Positions 44,507-54,440 of a stretch of DNA of 64,000 nt are shown here, piece by piece. Within the stretch, counting starts at the first letter, position 1. Each line of letters starts with the position of its first letter. Below the pieces are notes generated by a model. The model saw only the letters and a program-made list of their open reading frames with translations, was not told where the DNA came from and did not search any database. Position numbers and translations under genes: made by a program. The DNA lies in assembly GCA_016720115.1 (NCBI GenBank), contig JADJXT010000001.1, forward strand, positions 1,736,001-1,800,000, read 5' to 3'. The stretch is from Sphingomonadales bacterium (lineage in GTDB: Bacteria > Pseudomonadota > Alphaproteobacteria > Sphingomonadales > Sphingomonadaceae).

Positions 44507-45046
44507 TCAATGTTCGCGCAGGCGTGGCATCAGTTCGACAAAGTTGCAGGGCTTGTTGCGGCTGTCGAGTTGGTGGACCAGTATCTTCGTCCAGCCATCC
44601 TTCACCGCACCGTTCGAACCGGGCAGGGCAAAGATATATGTGCCCCGCGCAAGCACGGCGCAGGCGCGGCTCTGGATCGTCGAGGTGCCGATGGTTTCGT
44701 AACTGAGCATACGGAACAATTCGCCGAAACCGGGAATATCCTTGCTTTTCACGCGATCGAGCGCCTCAGGCGTAATGTCGCGCCCGGTCAGGCCGGTGCC
44801 GCCCGTCAAAATGACGACATCGGTATATTCACTATCGATGAATCCGTGAAGTCGCGCGACTAGCTGCGAAACATCGTCCCGTTCAATCACCCGGTCAACC
44901 AACTGGTGCCCGGCTTCGACGATATAGTCGGCAAGCATATCGCCGCTGGTATCGTTCTCATAGGTTCGGGTGTCCGAAACCGTGATCAAAGCAATATTGA
45001 CCGGCTTGAACGCTTTGCTTTCATCGAGCGGCAATGCTGCCTCCAT
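44507..45046 (-). CDS. moaB: Molybdenum cofactor biosynthesis protein B
   Basis: A 179-residue MoaB/MogA-fold protein that adenylylates molybdopterin. ALITVSDTRT near residue 18, TGGTGLTGRDITPEA near 98 and the closing ALPGSNGAVKDGW are family text. ATG 45046 overlaps the preceding transglycosylase by 26 bases; the frame extends upstream without family-like residues. It is separate from moaC-moeA at 23-25 kb. Confidence 0.95.
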   Translation of the reverse strand: MEAALPLDESKAFKPVNIALITVSDTRTYENDTSGDMLADYIVEAGHQLVDRVIERDDVSQLVARLHGFIDSEYTDVVILTGGTGLTGRDITPEALDRVKSKDIPGFGELFRMLSYETIGTSTIQSRACAVLARGTYIFALPGSNGAVKDGWTKILVHQLDSRNKPCNFVELMPRLREH

Positions 45047-46802
45047 TGCGCGGCGCTTTACCCATGCGGACGGTCGCGACACGGCCTTCCTTGGGCACGG
45101 TGGGCCATAGATATTGGGCAAGCCCCTTCATGCTGCCGCCATTCTTCCCGCGCTGGATTTCATACATCCAGTAGTTGCGCAGGATGATCGACACATAGCC
45201 ACGGGTTTCCCAATAGGGGATCGATTCGATGAACAGCAGCGGATCGCCATTGTCGCGAATTTCGCTGTTCCAACGCGTAATCGGCGTCGGGCCTGCATTG
45301 TAAGCAGCAATTACCTTGGGCAGAAGCCCGCCGGTAGCATTCATGTCGCGCAGCTTTTCGATATAGCTTTGGCCATATTCGAGGTTTACCGAAGGCCGGT
45401 CGAGATCGCTGGCCGACAGGAAAGAGCCGCGTGCGCGCGCCATTTCCTGTGCGGTTGTTGGTTTCACCTGCATCAGGCCGCGCGCTCCGGCGCCGCTGAT
45501 AACCGAGGTGCGAAACGCCGATTCCTGCAGCGAATGGGCATAGACCAGCGTTGGATCTATCCGCCAGCCGCCAACCGGCGTCCAGTTTGGATAGGGATAG
45601 CGCATCATCGGATCGAGCTTCTCGCCCGAAGGACCATAATGCCCCATCCAGAGCTGTGTGGCAGGCAGGTTGAGCGCGCCTGCCACCTGGGCCAATGCTG
45701 AATGCTGTCCCGGATTGCCGATACGTGCCTGATGGCGCAACGCCTCGTCGGCAAGACTGTCCTTGCCGATTGCGGCGAGCGCGACCGCTGTGCGGACATT
45801 TTCCTGTTGGCCCAACTGTTTCCAGTTGGTCGAATGGTAGCGCATCGTCTTGCTGGCAACTGGCTCCATCCCCAGCGCTTCCGCGGCGAGCAGCCCGTAA
45901 AAGGTTTCCTGCAGGCGCGCGGCAGCCTGCAGGCGCGGTTGCACCTGCTGCGGTTGACGCGCCGCCATCGCAGCGCGACTGCTCCAGAAAAGCGCTGCGC
46001 TGCGCAGTTCGTCATTGTCGGCGTTGCGCGAAACTTTGTCGAAGCTCGAAAATGCTTCGCGCTGGTCGCCAAGCCGCCAGTTGGCGAGGGCGTGCACCCA
46101 TTCGGACTGGGTTGCCCATGCGCTGCCCGCCATACGAGCGGCAGCAGCCAGCCTGCGGGCATTGGCATCGTCATTTTCGATATAATAGGACCACGCAACG
46201 CGGTAGCGCAGCTCGGTAAGCGCTTCGCTGTCCAGCGCGGCACCCTGTTCGTTCAGCAGGGCTTCGGCGCCGGATGGATTATCCGCCTTGATCAGTTCCT
46301 GCAATTTGGAGCGCAGCGCCGATGCACTCGGGTTGCTGTCCGGCAGGTCACGCTTGGGGGCGCTGCCAAGGAAAGAGAAGCGGCGCGTTCCCGGGCGTTC
46401 CGGAAGGAAAGTTGCGCCGCGTTTTGCCGCCATTTTTTCGATCTGTTCGGCTTGCGGCAGCCAGGGTGCTTCTTCGAGCAGTGCCTGCAACTGACCTGCC
46501 TCAACTTTCGGGCTGCCCGCCGCCAGATAGAGTTCGGCGCGTGCCATCGAAGCCATCGGCCCTTTGGGAGCAGCTTCGATCAACCGCGTCGCTTCCGCCC
46601 AGTTCTTGCCGTCAATTGCCGCAAAAATGGCAGTATAAGCCTGTTTGTCCTTGCTTGTTGGCATTGCACCAAGTGCATCAAGAGCATCCGGTGAGACGGC
46701 CTGACGAACGCTATCGGAGGTCCCGGCAGAAGCGGCTGACGAAATGCCGAGCGCCGAAACTGCCAGAATGAGGGATTTGCCCAATTGCACGGTCTTGATC
46801 AC
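45021..46802 (-). CDS. Soluble lytic murein transglycosylase (SLT family)
   Basis: A 593-residue periplasmic enzyme cutting peptidoglycan glycan strands. A signal peptide (IKTVQLGKSLILAVSALGIS, cut after SAASA) is followed by a long helical superhelix and a C-terminal goose-lysozyme-type SLT domain with the catalytic Glu in QESAF, GARGLMQVKPTTA and AAYNAGP. GTG 46802 overlaps the upstream stop (GTGA) and gives a clean signal peptide; the longer frame adds an acidic stretch before it. Confidence 0.92.
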   Translation of the reverse strand: MIKTVQLGKSLILAVSALGISSAASAGTSDSVRQAVSPDALDALGAMPTSKDKQAYTAIFAAIDGKNWAEATRLIEAAPKGPMASMARAELYLAAGSPKVEAGQLQALLEEAPWLPQAEQIEKMAAKRGATFLPERPGTRRFSFLGSAPKRDLPDSNPSASALRSKLQELIKADNPSGAEALLNEQGAALDSEALTELRYRVAWSYYIENDDANARRLAAAARMAGSAWATQSEWVHALANWRLGDQREAFSSFDKVSRNADNDELRSAALFWSSRAAMAARQPQQVQPRLQAAARLQETFYGLLAAEALGMEPVASKTMRYHSTNWKQLGQQENVRTAVALAAIGKDSLADEALRHQARIGNPGQHSALAQVAGALNLPATQLWMGHYGPSGEKLDPMMRYPYPNWTPVGGWRIDPTLVYAHSLQESAFRTSVISGAGARGLMQVKPTTAQEMARARGSFLSASDLDRPSVNLEYGQSYIEKLRDMNATGGLLPKVIAAYNAGPTPITRWNSEIRDNGDPLLFIESIPYWETRGYVSIILRNYWMYEIQRGKNGGSMKGLAQYLWPTVPKEGRVATVRMGKAPRNGGSIAAR

Positions 46803-47563
46803 TGCCGAACTTTCTGCACGATCCGCTGCAGATCCTTCCATGCCTGCGCCTTCAAGACAGGGCGCGCGAGGAGGGTTCGCGGATGGAATGTTGCCACAGC
46901 GGTCAAAATGCCGCCATCTTGGTTAAAATCAGGTAAATTCGTGCGGGCAGACATAAGTTCTTGGCCCAAAAGCGCTTCGGATACGGATGAACCGAGCAAC
47001 AACAGCTTCCCGGGCTTCGTAACTTTAATCTGGTGGCGTGCGAAATCGCCCAGAACAGGCATGTCTTGCGGCGGCAGCGCGCCGCTCGCCGGGCGGCTAT
47101 GCGCCAGTGCAGCAAGGTGGACGTTTTGGGCTGCATAGCCGCAAGCCTTCAGCATCGCCTGCAATAACTGCCCAACCGGCCCATGGCCCAATTTTCCGGC
47201 CGCCAGATCGGCTTCTTCGGGAAAATCGACAAATATCATCAATTCAGGTGCTTGTACCGCATGAGTTGTAGCGCGGGCAGGGCTGTAGCCATTGCCCGGA
47301 AATGACGCATCGCTGTCGATGACGCTTTGCAGAGTTTCAAAATCGGTTGGCCAGTCTTTGCGCACCGGCATTGCGGCAATGGATGCAATCGGTGTCGAAG
47401 CCGGGCGCCTGACTGCGGCTTCTGCCTTGATCGGAGGCGGGGCAGGCTCATCCAGCCAGTTGGTCGTCGTTTCACCGCACAGATAATCGACGCCGGCGTC
47501 GCGCCACCAGCCTAGAATCGAATCTGCGAGGATTTTCCCCCTGTCCTGCGGTGCGGCCTGCAT
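46799..47563 (-). CDS. Uracil-DNA-glycosylase-like protein
   Basis: A 254-residue protein of the UDG fold. The C-terminal block ATFHPRTLLARPVLKAQAWKDL matches the conserved HPxxLL...P..K..AW motif, and LLLLGSSVSEALLG the preceding strand. The N-terminal 90 residues are variable. The GEAPG motif of family 4 is not present (IFVDFPEEADL instead) and only two cysteines are seen, so an iron-sulfur cluster is unlikely. Activity is uncertain. It is translationally coupled to the transglycosylase gene. Confidence 0.75.
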   Translation of the reverse strand: MQAAPQDRGKILADSILGWWRDAGVDYLCGETTTNWLDEPAPPPIKAEAAVRRPASTPIASIAAMPVRKDWPTDFETLQSVIDSDASFPGNGYSPARATTHAVQAPELMIFVDFPEEADLAAGKLGHGPVGQLLQAMLKACGYAAQNVHLAALAHSRPASGALPPQDMPVLGDFARHQIKVTKPGKLLLLGSSVSEALLGQELMSARTNLPDFNQDGGILTAVATFHPRTLLARPVLKAQAWKDLQRIVQKVRQ

Positions 47564-47678
47564 GTTTCGTTACAGTCACCGGTTGACGCGAAGGTCAATT
47601 GCTTGGCATGGCGAATCCTGTCAGTTGAGGCAAATTCGAGGCAGCCTGAAAACCAGGCCAAGGGAAGGATGAGTTACG

Positions 47679-49325
47679 ATGAGCGAACGGGAGTCGATGC
47701 CCTATGATGTGGTGATCGTCGGCGGCGGTCCGGCTGGCCTTTCGGCGGCTATCCGTCTCAAACAGATCAATCCCGAAACAACGGTTTGCGTCCTTGAAAA
47801 AGGATCGGAAATCGGCGCACATATCCTGTCTGGCGCGGTATTCGACCCCAAAGCCATCGACGAGTTGCTGCCTGACTGGAAAGATCAGGGCTGCCCCATG
47901 GCGGAGGTTCCTGTTACCGAGAACCACCACTGGGTGCTCTCGCGCGGCGGGCACATGGCGATCCCGCACATCTTCACGCCCGGCTGGATGCACAACAAGG
48001 GCACCTATACCGGCTCGCTCGGCAATCTTTGCCGCTGGCTCGGCACGCAGGCAGAAAATCTGGGTGTCGAAATCTTTCCCGGCTTCCCCGCTGCCGAAAT
48101 CCTCTACAATGATGATGGTTCGGTTAAGGGTGTCGCAACCGGCGACATGGGCGTTGCCCGCGATGGCAGCCATAAGGCCGACTATATGCCGGGTATGGAG
48201 CTTCATGCAAAATATACATTGTTTGCAGAGGGTGCGCGCGGACATCTCACAAAGCAATTGAAATCGAAATATGATCTGGAGCGCGATTGCCAGCCGCAGG
48301 TTTACGGCATCGGCATGAAGGAATTGTGGGATATCGAGCCTGAAAAGCACAAGCCGGGCAAGGTGATCCACACGCAAGGCTGGCCGCTTTCGGAAAGCGA
48401 AAGCTGGGGCGGTGGCTTCCTTTATCATCAGGCCAATGGTCAGGTTGCGCTCGGTTTTGTGGTCGCACTCGATTATGCCAACCCGTACGTTTTCCCGTTC
48501 GAGGAATTCCAGCGCTGGAAGCAGCATCCCGAAATCCGCAAGATACTCGAAGGCGGCAAGCGCGTTTCCTATGGCGCGCGCGCGATCAACGAAGGTGGTT
48601 GGCAGTCGATTCCGAAGCTGGCCTTCCCGGGCGGCGCGCTGATTGGTTGTTCGGCAGGCTTTGTAAACGTGCCGCGTATCAAGGGCAGCCACACCGCTAT
48701 GAAGTCGGGCATGCTGGCGGCCGAAAGCATCTCTGCGGCGCTTTCGGCGGGGCGCGAGCATGACGAACTGGCAGATTATCAGGCCAATCTCAACGACAGC
48801 TGGATCGCGACCGAGCTGAAAATGGTCAAGAATGCCCAGCCTGCGGTCGCCAAATATGGCGAAACCTATGGCACTATCTTCGCCGGTATCGATATGTGGA
48901 TGCGCACGTTGAAAATCGGCCTGCCAATCGAAATGAAGCATCATGCCGATAATGAATCGATCGGTCGCAAGGATCTTTACCAGCCGATCAATTACCCCAA
49001 ACCCGATGGCGTGATCAGTTTTGACCGGCTCTCCTCGGTATTCCTTTCGAACACCAACCATGAGGAAGACCAACCCTGCCATTTGCAGCTCAGGGATCCC
49101 GAGGTGCCCATCACGGTCAACCTTGCGCTCTATGATGCACCCGAAACGCGCTATTGCCCGGCAGGCGTTTATGAAATCGTCGGTAAGGATGAAGGGCAAC
49201 CGCGCCTTCAGATAAACGCGCAAAACTGCGTCCATTGCAAGACTTGCGACATCAAGGATCCGACGCAGAACATCAACTGGGTGACGCCCGAGGGCGGAGG
49301 TGGCCCCAATTATCCGAACATGTAA
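47679..49325 (+). CDS. Electron transfer flavoprotein-ubiquinone oxidoreductase
   Basis: A 548-residue membrane-associated flavoprotein passing electrons from ETF (fatty-acid and amino-acid oxidation) to ubiquinone. The FAD motif VVIVGGGPAGLSAA (residues 11-24) and the C-terminal cluster motif CVHCKTCDIKDPTQNI (with the fourth Cys upstream in the ETRYCPAGVYE segment) are intact. Start ATG 47679; length as in the family. Confidence 0.96.
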   Translation: MSERESMPYDVVIVGGGPAGLSAAIRLKQINPETTVCVLEKGSEIGAHILSGAVFDPKAIDELLPDWKDQGCPMAEVPVTENHHWVLSRGGHMAIPHIFTPGWMHNKGTYTGSLGNLCRWLGTQAENLGVEIFPGFPAAEILYNDDGSVKGVATGDMGVARDGSHKADYMPGMELHAKYTLFAEGARGHLTKQLKSKYDLERDCQPQVYGIGMKELWDIEPEKHKPGKVIHTQGWPLSESESWGGGFLYHQANGQVALGFVVALDYANPYVFPFEEFQRWKQHPEIRKILEGGKRVSYGARAINEGGWQSIPKLAFPGGALIGCSAGFVNVPRIKGSHTAMKSGMLAAESISAALSAGREHDELADYQANLNDSWIATELKMVKNAQPAVAKYGETYGTIFAGIDMWMRTLKIGLPIEMKHHADNESIGRKDLYQPINYPKPDGVISFDRLSSVFLSNTNHEEDQPCHLQLRDPEVPITVNLALYDAPETRYCPAGVYEIVGKDEGQPRLQINAQNCVHCKTCDIKDPTQNINWVTPEGGGGPNYPNM

Positions 49326-50916
49326 GTCCCTTTCTGTTGCTGCATTGCTGGTGTTGTCTGCGCCAGCCTATGCGGCGCAGGAGGCGAGCGACATTTACTG
49401 GAACGCGCAGCGGCAGGAAATAACCGGCCGCGGGGATGAGGCGTTGAAAAGCTATGCGAAGCTGCTTGTCCGTAGTCCGGATAGCGAGGCGGCGGCGGAA
49501 AATCTTCTGGATGCCGCCGTTCGCGAAGGCAGTTTCATCGACGCGCTGGCTGCTGTGAAGGCTGCGCAAAAGGCGCAGCAGGCCGATAGCGATGCACCGC
49601 TGTTGATCCTTGCTGATGCTTTTCGCCGGAAAAAATGGGCAGAGGCCGACCGCGCGCTGGCCGAACTGGAGGCCGAAAGCGATTTCACCTTCATGATGCC
49701 GATGTTGAAAGGCTGGCTGAATGTCGCGCAGCGACGCGATTCCGGCGTTGGCGTGCAAACGCTTCAGTCATCGGGGCTCACTGCCTATTATGGTGACGAC
49801 CAGCTTATCTATTTTGATTTGGCCGACGGAAATATTGCACAGGCCAAATTGCGGCTGCGTAACTTCAGGGGTTATGACGAGCCACATGGCCGCTTCCTCG
49901 CCGGGCACGCCATGGGCGAATTTTCGCGTAGCGGGGATTCTGAGTTCGCATCGGCGCTGGGTCGGCAAATCGGTCTGGACGCGGGCAATTATGCGACGCC
50001 GCCAGTAACCGCAGAAGTTGGGCTGGCAATGCTGTTCGCGCGGCTTGGGCTGGCGCTCGATGAACAGAAACAGCCGCAGAAAGCGCTCTATTTTGCGCGC
50101 ATCGCCAACTGGATCGCGCCGTCCAGCGATGCGGCAAAATTGTCTCTGGCAGAGTTGTTCGGCAGGCAGGGGCTTGATGGCAAGGCATCCGCGCTGCTGA
50201 AAGTGATTGCGCCAGCTTCGCCGTTCTGGACCCAGTCCATCGTCAACCAGACCCAGCTGGCCGCGACGCCGGAAGAAGCAGTCGCAATTGCCCGCGCCGC
50301 ATCGGAAGCACAACCGGCTTCATCGCAACTCAAGCTGCTTTACGCACAGGTGCTTGAACAGGCAGACCGACGCAATCTGGCGGTGACAGTTTACAGAAGC
50401 CTGCTCGATCAGAATGCGGACGCAGCAAATGGAGGAAGGCGCGCTCTTTATCTGCTGATGCTTGCAACAGCCCTCGATGCCAATGGCGATTGGGATAGCG
50501 CCCGCAACGCGTTGGAGGATGCAGCCGTCCTCGACCCGAGAAACGCACAAATTCTGAACTATTTGGGATATTCATTGCTCGAACGGCGGATAGATGTTGC
50601 GCGCGGGTTCGAACTTGTTTCGAAAGCCCATCAACTCGCGCCGCAATCCGCTGCGATCACGGATTCGCTGGGCTGGGCGCATTTCCTTCGCGGCGAAACG
50701 GATGTCGCAATCCCGTTGCTCGAACGCGCGGTGAAGGGTGCGATTGCCGATGCGGCGATCAACGAACATCTGGGCGATGCCTATTGGGCCGCAGGGCGGC
50801 GTAGCGAAGCGCGCTTTGCCTGGAAAGCCGCGGCGCTGGCAGCAGAAGGCGATGTGGCAGCGCGTTTGGCCCAAAAAATTGACTTTGGCTGGGCCAAAGA
50901 GACAGCCGCACCCTGA
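49300..50916 (+). CDS. Secreted tetratricopeptide-repeat protein
   Basis: A protein of about 538 residues. An N-terminal signal peptide (SLSVAALLVLSAPAYA) is followed by several TPR-like helix pairs, most clearly at about residues 395-500 (NAQILNYLGYSLLERR, SAAITDSLGWAHFLRGE, AAINEHLGDAYWAAGR). It is probably a periplasmic or outer-membrane-associated scaffold, as in many sphingomonads. The start is GTG 49300, overlapping the ETF-QO end by 26 bases; there is no ATG before the signal peptide. Confidence 0.8.
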   Translation: MAPIIRTCKSLSVAALLVLSAPAYAAQEASDIYWNAQRQEITGRGDEALKSYAKLLVRSPDSEAAAENLLDAAVREGSFIDALAAVKAAQKAQQADSDAPLLILADAFRRKKWAEADRALAELEAESDFTFMMPMLKGWLNVAQRRDSGVGVQTLQSSGLTAYYGDDQLIYFDLADGNIAQAKLRLRNFRGYDEPHGRFLAGHAMGEFSRSGDSEFASALGRQIGLDAGNYATPPVTAEVGLAMLFARLGLALDEQKQPQKALYFARIANWIAPSSDAAKLSLAELFGRQGLDGKASALLKVIAPASPFWTQSIVNQTQLAATPEEAVAIARAASEAQPASSQLKLLYAQVLEQADRRNLAVTVYRSLLDQNADAANGGRRALYLLMLATALDANGDWDSARNALEDAAVLDPRNAQILNYLGYSLLERRIDVARGFELVSKAHQLAPQSAAITDSLGWAHFLRGETDVAIPLLERAVKGAIADAAINEHLGDAYWAAGRRSEARFAWKAAALAAEGDVAARLAQKIDFGWAKETAAP

Positions 50917-50920
50917 TCCG

Positions 50921-51748
50921 ATGCAAATGCGCGAAACCGCCTATGCCAAGATCAACCTTGCGCTGCATGTTCGGCGGCGGCGCGAGGATGGCTATCATGA
51001 GCTGGAAACGCTTTTTGCCTTTGCAGCAGATGGCGATTGTTTGACGGCGGAACCCGCAGATATGCTCTCGCTTTCGATCACCGGGCCGTTTGCCGGGGAT
51101 CTGGAGGCCGACGAATCCAATTTGGTACTACGCGCTGCAAAGGCACTGCAAGTGGCCAGCGGAACGGGGCTGGGGGCTGCGATTGTACTCGACAAGCGCC
51201 TGCCTGTTGCCGCAGGCATCGGCGGGGGCTCAGCCGATGCAGCAGCAGCGTTACGCCTTTTGGCGCGGCTATGGGATGTCACCGTTTCCGATGCAGCGAT
51301 GCAGGAAATTGCGGTGGGTCTTGGCGCCGATGTTCCCGGATGCCTGCAATCCCGGACCGTTTTCGGCAGCGGCGTTGGCGAAAGGCTTGCGCCATTTGCG
51401 GCAGACGGCATTGCTGATACACCGCTCCTGCTGGTCAATCCCTTGAAGCCCTGTCCGACTGGCCCGGTGTTCAAGGCCTGGGATGGCGTTGATCGGGGCG
51501 CGCTTGATCCGCGAAGCTGGCATAATGCCCGCAATGATCTGGAGGCACCGGCAACAGGGTTGGTTTCGGAAATCGCCGACGTCATTGTGCAACTCACGAC
51601 GCAATCGGGGGCCCACCTCGTGCGCATGTCGGGTTCCGGAGCGACATGCTTTGCCCTGTTCAACTCACTGGATGAGAGAGACAAGGCTGCAACGGCAATC
51701 TCTGCTTCGAGGCCGGACTGGTGGTTGCTCCCAACGGTGCTCCGATGA
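50921..51748 (+). CDS. ispE: 4-diphosphocytidyl-2-C-methyl-D-erythritol kinase
   Basis: A 275-residue GHMP kinase of the non-mevalonate isoprenoid pathway. The N-terminal AYAKINLALHV (residues 7-17), the ATP loop PVAAGIGGGSADAAAAL (about 90-106) and the C-terminal MSGSGATCFALF are intact. ATG 50921 follows the TPR gene by four bases. The stop overlaps the next ATG (ATGA). Confidence 0.96.
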   Translation: MQMRETAYAKINLALHVRRRREDGYHELETLFAFAADGDCLTAEPADMLSLSITGPFAGDLEADESNLVLRAAKALQVASGTGLGAAIVLDKRLPVAAGIGGGSADAAAALRLLARLWDVTVSDAAMQEIAVGLGADVPGCLQSRTVFGSGVGERLAPFAADGIADTPLLLVNPLKPCPTGPVFKAWDGVDRGALDPRSWHNARNDLEAPATGLVSEIADVIVQLTTQSGAHLVRMSGSGATCFALFNSLDERDKAATAISASRPDWWLLPTVLR

Positions 51749-52473
51749 ACGAAGCGTGGAAACTTGTCGGCGAACCCAGGGCAGGCGGCATCCTGATCGT
51801 CAGCGATCATGCATCGAACCGCGTTCCGGAGGATATCGATCTTGGTATTGATCCAGCCTTGCTGCAGCAACATATCGCAATCGACATTGGCGTTTCCGGG
51901 GTGGCTCAAGCCATGGCCGCAAGTGCTGGTTATGCAGCGTTTCTGGGCAATGTCAGCCGCCTCGTGTGCGATTTCAACCGCGAGGAACATCAGCCCGCGA
52001 CTATTCCGATTGCCAGCGATGGTCATGCGATACCGGGCAACGCCCTCGACCATGAAGCGCATGAGGATCGCCTCAATCGTTTCTTTCGTCCCTACCACGC
52101 GAAACTCGCCGACCTGCTCGAACAGTATCGGCCCGCATTGGTCCTTTCCTTGCACAGTTTTACCCCACAACTCGAAAGCCATCCCGAGCAAGAACGACCG
52201 TGGCAAGTCGGCGTGTTGTATAATGAGGACGACCGGGCAGCGCGGATTGCCATTCCGCTGCTGGACGCAGAAGGGCTATGTGTTGGCGACCAGCAACCCT
52301 ATTCGGGCAAGCTGCTCAACGCGACGATGAACCGCCATTGCGAAGCATATGGCAGACCCTATCTGGGCATCGAAATCCGGCAGGACCAGATCGGTGACAA
52401 TAGGGGACAGTCAGCCTGGGCCGACCGCTTGGTTCGGATTTGCAACGAAGTGGCGTTGAAACTGCAGGCATAG
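51745..52473 (+). CDS. N-formylglutamate amidohydrolase family protein
   Basis: A 242-residue metal-dependent hydrolase. ILIVSDHASNRVPED near residue 17, NVSRLVCDFNREEH near 70 and LVLSLHSFTPQLE near 133 match the FGase (PF05013) family. Members remove the formyl group of N-formylglutamate, but many act on unknown substrates and there are no histidine-degradation genes nearby. It is coupled to ispE by ATGA and followed by a terminator. Confidence 0.85.
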   Translation: MNEAWKLVGEPRAGGILIVSDHASNRVPEDIDLGIDPALLQQHIAIDIGVSGVAQAMAASAGYAAFLGNVSRLVCDFNREEHQPATIPIASDGHAIPGNALDHEAHEDRLNRFFRPYHAKLADLLEQYRPALVLSLHSFTPQLESHPEQERPWQVGVLYNEDDRAARIAIPLLDAEGLCVGDQQPYSGKLLNATMNRHCEAYGRPYLGIEIRQDQIGDNRGQSAWADRLVRICNEVALKLQA

Positions 52474-52480
52474 CGCTGTA

Positions 52481-52502
52481 AGGCGCCTGCAAGCGCCTTT
52501 TT
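52481..52502 (+). terminator. Intrinsic terminator after the ispE operon
   Basis: AGGCGC-CTGCAA-GCGCCT stem-loop followed by TTTTT, 8 bases after the amidohydrolase stop. Confidence 0.85.
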
Positions 52503-52531
52503 GGCGAAATAATATTACAGGAGTCTCCCTC

Positions 52532-54385
52532 ATGCCTGCCCTTCGTTCGCGCACATCAACCCATGGCCGCAATATGGCAGGCGCGCGTGGCCTTTGGCGC
52601 GCGACGGGGATGAAGGATAGCGATTTCGGCAAGCCGATTGTCGCAGTGGTCAACAGCTTCACCCAATTCGTGCCGGGGCATGTCCACCTCAAAGATCTGG
52701 GCCAGATGGTCGCGCGCGAGATTGAGGCTGCGGGCGGTGTCGCCAAGGAATTCAACACCATCGCTGTCGATGACGGTATCGCGATGGGACATGACGGGAT
52801 GCTCTATTCGTTGCCGAGTCGAGACCTGATTGCCGACAGCGTCGAATATATGGTCAACGCCCACTGTGCCGATGCTATGGTGTGCATTTCCAATTGCGAC
52901 AAGATCACCCCCGGGATGTTGATGGCAGCGCTGCGTATCAACATTCCCGTTGTGTTCGTTTCGGGCGGCCCGATGGAGGCAGGCAAGGTCATCCTGAAGG
53001 GCAAGGAAGTTGCGCTCGATCTGGTTGACGCGATGGTTGCCGCAGCCGACGAAAGCTATAGCGACGAGGAAGTCGCGACCATCGAGCGGTCGGCTTGCCC
53101 GACCTGCGGTTCCTGTTCGGGCATGTTCACCGCCAATTCGATGAACTGCCTGACCGAGGCGCTGGGGTTATCGCTTCCCGGCAATGGCTCTACGCTGGCG
53201 ACGCATTCGGATCGCAAGGCGTTGTTCCTGCGTGCGGGCGAACTCGCTGTCGAGCTGTGCCGCCGTTATTATGAGCAGGAAGACGAAAGCGTCCTGCCGC
53301 GCAATATCGCGACATTCGAAGCGTTCGAAAATGCGATGAGCCTCGACATTGCAATGGGCGGATCGACCAATACGGTGCTGCACCTGCTGGCCGCAGCCTA
53401 TGAAGCAGGCGTCGATTTCACCATGGCTGACATCGACCGGCTGTCGCGAAACGTGCCCTGCCTGTCGAAGGTCGCGCCCGCCAAGCAGGATGTGCATATG
53501 GAGGATGTCCACCGTGCGGGCGGCATCATGTCGATCCTTGGCGAACTGGACCGAGCTGGGCTGCTGCACACGCATTTGCCGACCGTGCATAGCCGGACGT
53601 TGGGGGATGCGCTAAACCAATGGGATATTTCGCGCACCAACGATCCCGATGTGCAGAATTTCTTCAAGGCCGCGCCGGGTGGCATTCCGTCGCAAACCGC
53701 TTTCAGCCAGTCACGCCGTTGGGACGAACTTGATCTGGACCGCGAAAACGGCGTTATCCGTTCGGCTGAAAATGCCTTCTCGAAGGATGGCGGTCTGGCC
53801 GTTCTCAACGGTAATATCGCGCTCGATGGTTGCATTGTGAAAACAGCTGGCGTGGATGAGAGCATCCTCAAATTCACGGGCCCAGCGAAGGTCTATGAAA
53901 GCCAGGATGCGGCGGTAACGGCGATCCTGACCGGGCAAGTCGAGGCAGGCGATGTCGTCGTCATCCGCTATGAAGGGCCAAAGGGCGGCCCGGGAATGCA
54001 GGAAATGCTCTATCCCACCAGTTACCTGAAATCGAAGGGATTAGGTGCGGCCTGTGCGCTGCTGACTGACGGGCGCTTTTCGGGCGGCACTTCGGGGCTT
54101 TCGATCGGCCATGTCTCGCCAGAGGCAGCGGAAGGCGGCACGATCGGGCTTGTCGAAAATGGCGACCGGATCGAAATCGACATTCCAAATCGCACCATCC
54201 ACATGGCAGTCAGCGAAGACGAACTGGCCAAACGCCGTGCGGCGCAGGAAGCCAAAGGCTGGCAGCCGGTGAAGGAACGCCCGCGCAAAATCTCGGTCGC
54301 CTTGCAGGCCTATGCGGCCATGACGACCAGCGCGGCGCGCGGTGCAATCCGCGACGTTTCGCAACTGGTTTCGAAGCCGCGCTGA
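52532..54385 (+). CDS. ilvD: Dihydroxy-acid dehydratase
   Basis: A 617-residue iron-sulfur dehydratase of valine and isoleucine synthesis. Cluster cysteines are seen in ISNCDKITPGM (about residue 125) and SACPTCGSCSGMFTANSMN (about 190-208). The C-terminal GRFSGGTSGLSIGHVSPEA block is typical. ATG 52532 has an AGGAG site (CAGGAGTCTCCCTC) upstream. Confidence 0.97.
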   Translation: MPALRSRTSTHGRNMAGARGLWRATGMKDSDFGKPIVAVVNSFTQFVPGHVHLKDLGQMVAREIEAAGGVAKEFNTIAVDDGIAMGHDGMLYSLPSRDLIADSVEYMVNAHCADAMVCISNCDKITPGMLMAALRINIPVVFVSGGPMEAGKVILKGKEVALDLVDAMVAAADESYSDEEVATIERSACPTCGSCSGMFTANSMNCLTEALGLSLPGNGSTLATHSDRKALFLRAGELAVELCRRYYEQEDESVLPRNIATFEAFENAMSLDIAMGGSTNTVLHLLAAAYEAGVDFTMADIDRLSRNVPCLSKVAPAKQDVHMEDVHRAGGIMSILGELDRAGLLHTHLPTVHSRTLGDALNQWDISRTNDPDVQNFFKAAPGGIPSQTAFSQSRRWDELDLDRENGVIRSAENAFSKDGGLAVLNGNIALDGCIVKTAGVDESILKFTGPAKVYESQDAAVTAILTGQVEAGDVVVIRYEGPKGGPGMQEMLYPTSYLKSKGLGAACALLTDGRFSGGTSGLSIGHVSPEAAEGGTIGLVENGDRIEIDIPNRTIHMAVSEDELAKRRAAQEAKGWQPVKERPRKISVALQAYAAMTTSAARGAIRDVSQLVSKPR

Positions 54386-54440
54386 TGGAACGCGCAAAGC
54401 AGGGTTAATGCGCTGGGCTTGGGCACGGCTTGAAGCTTAT

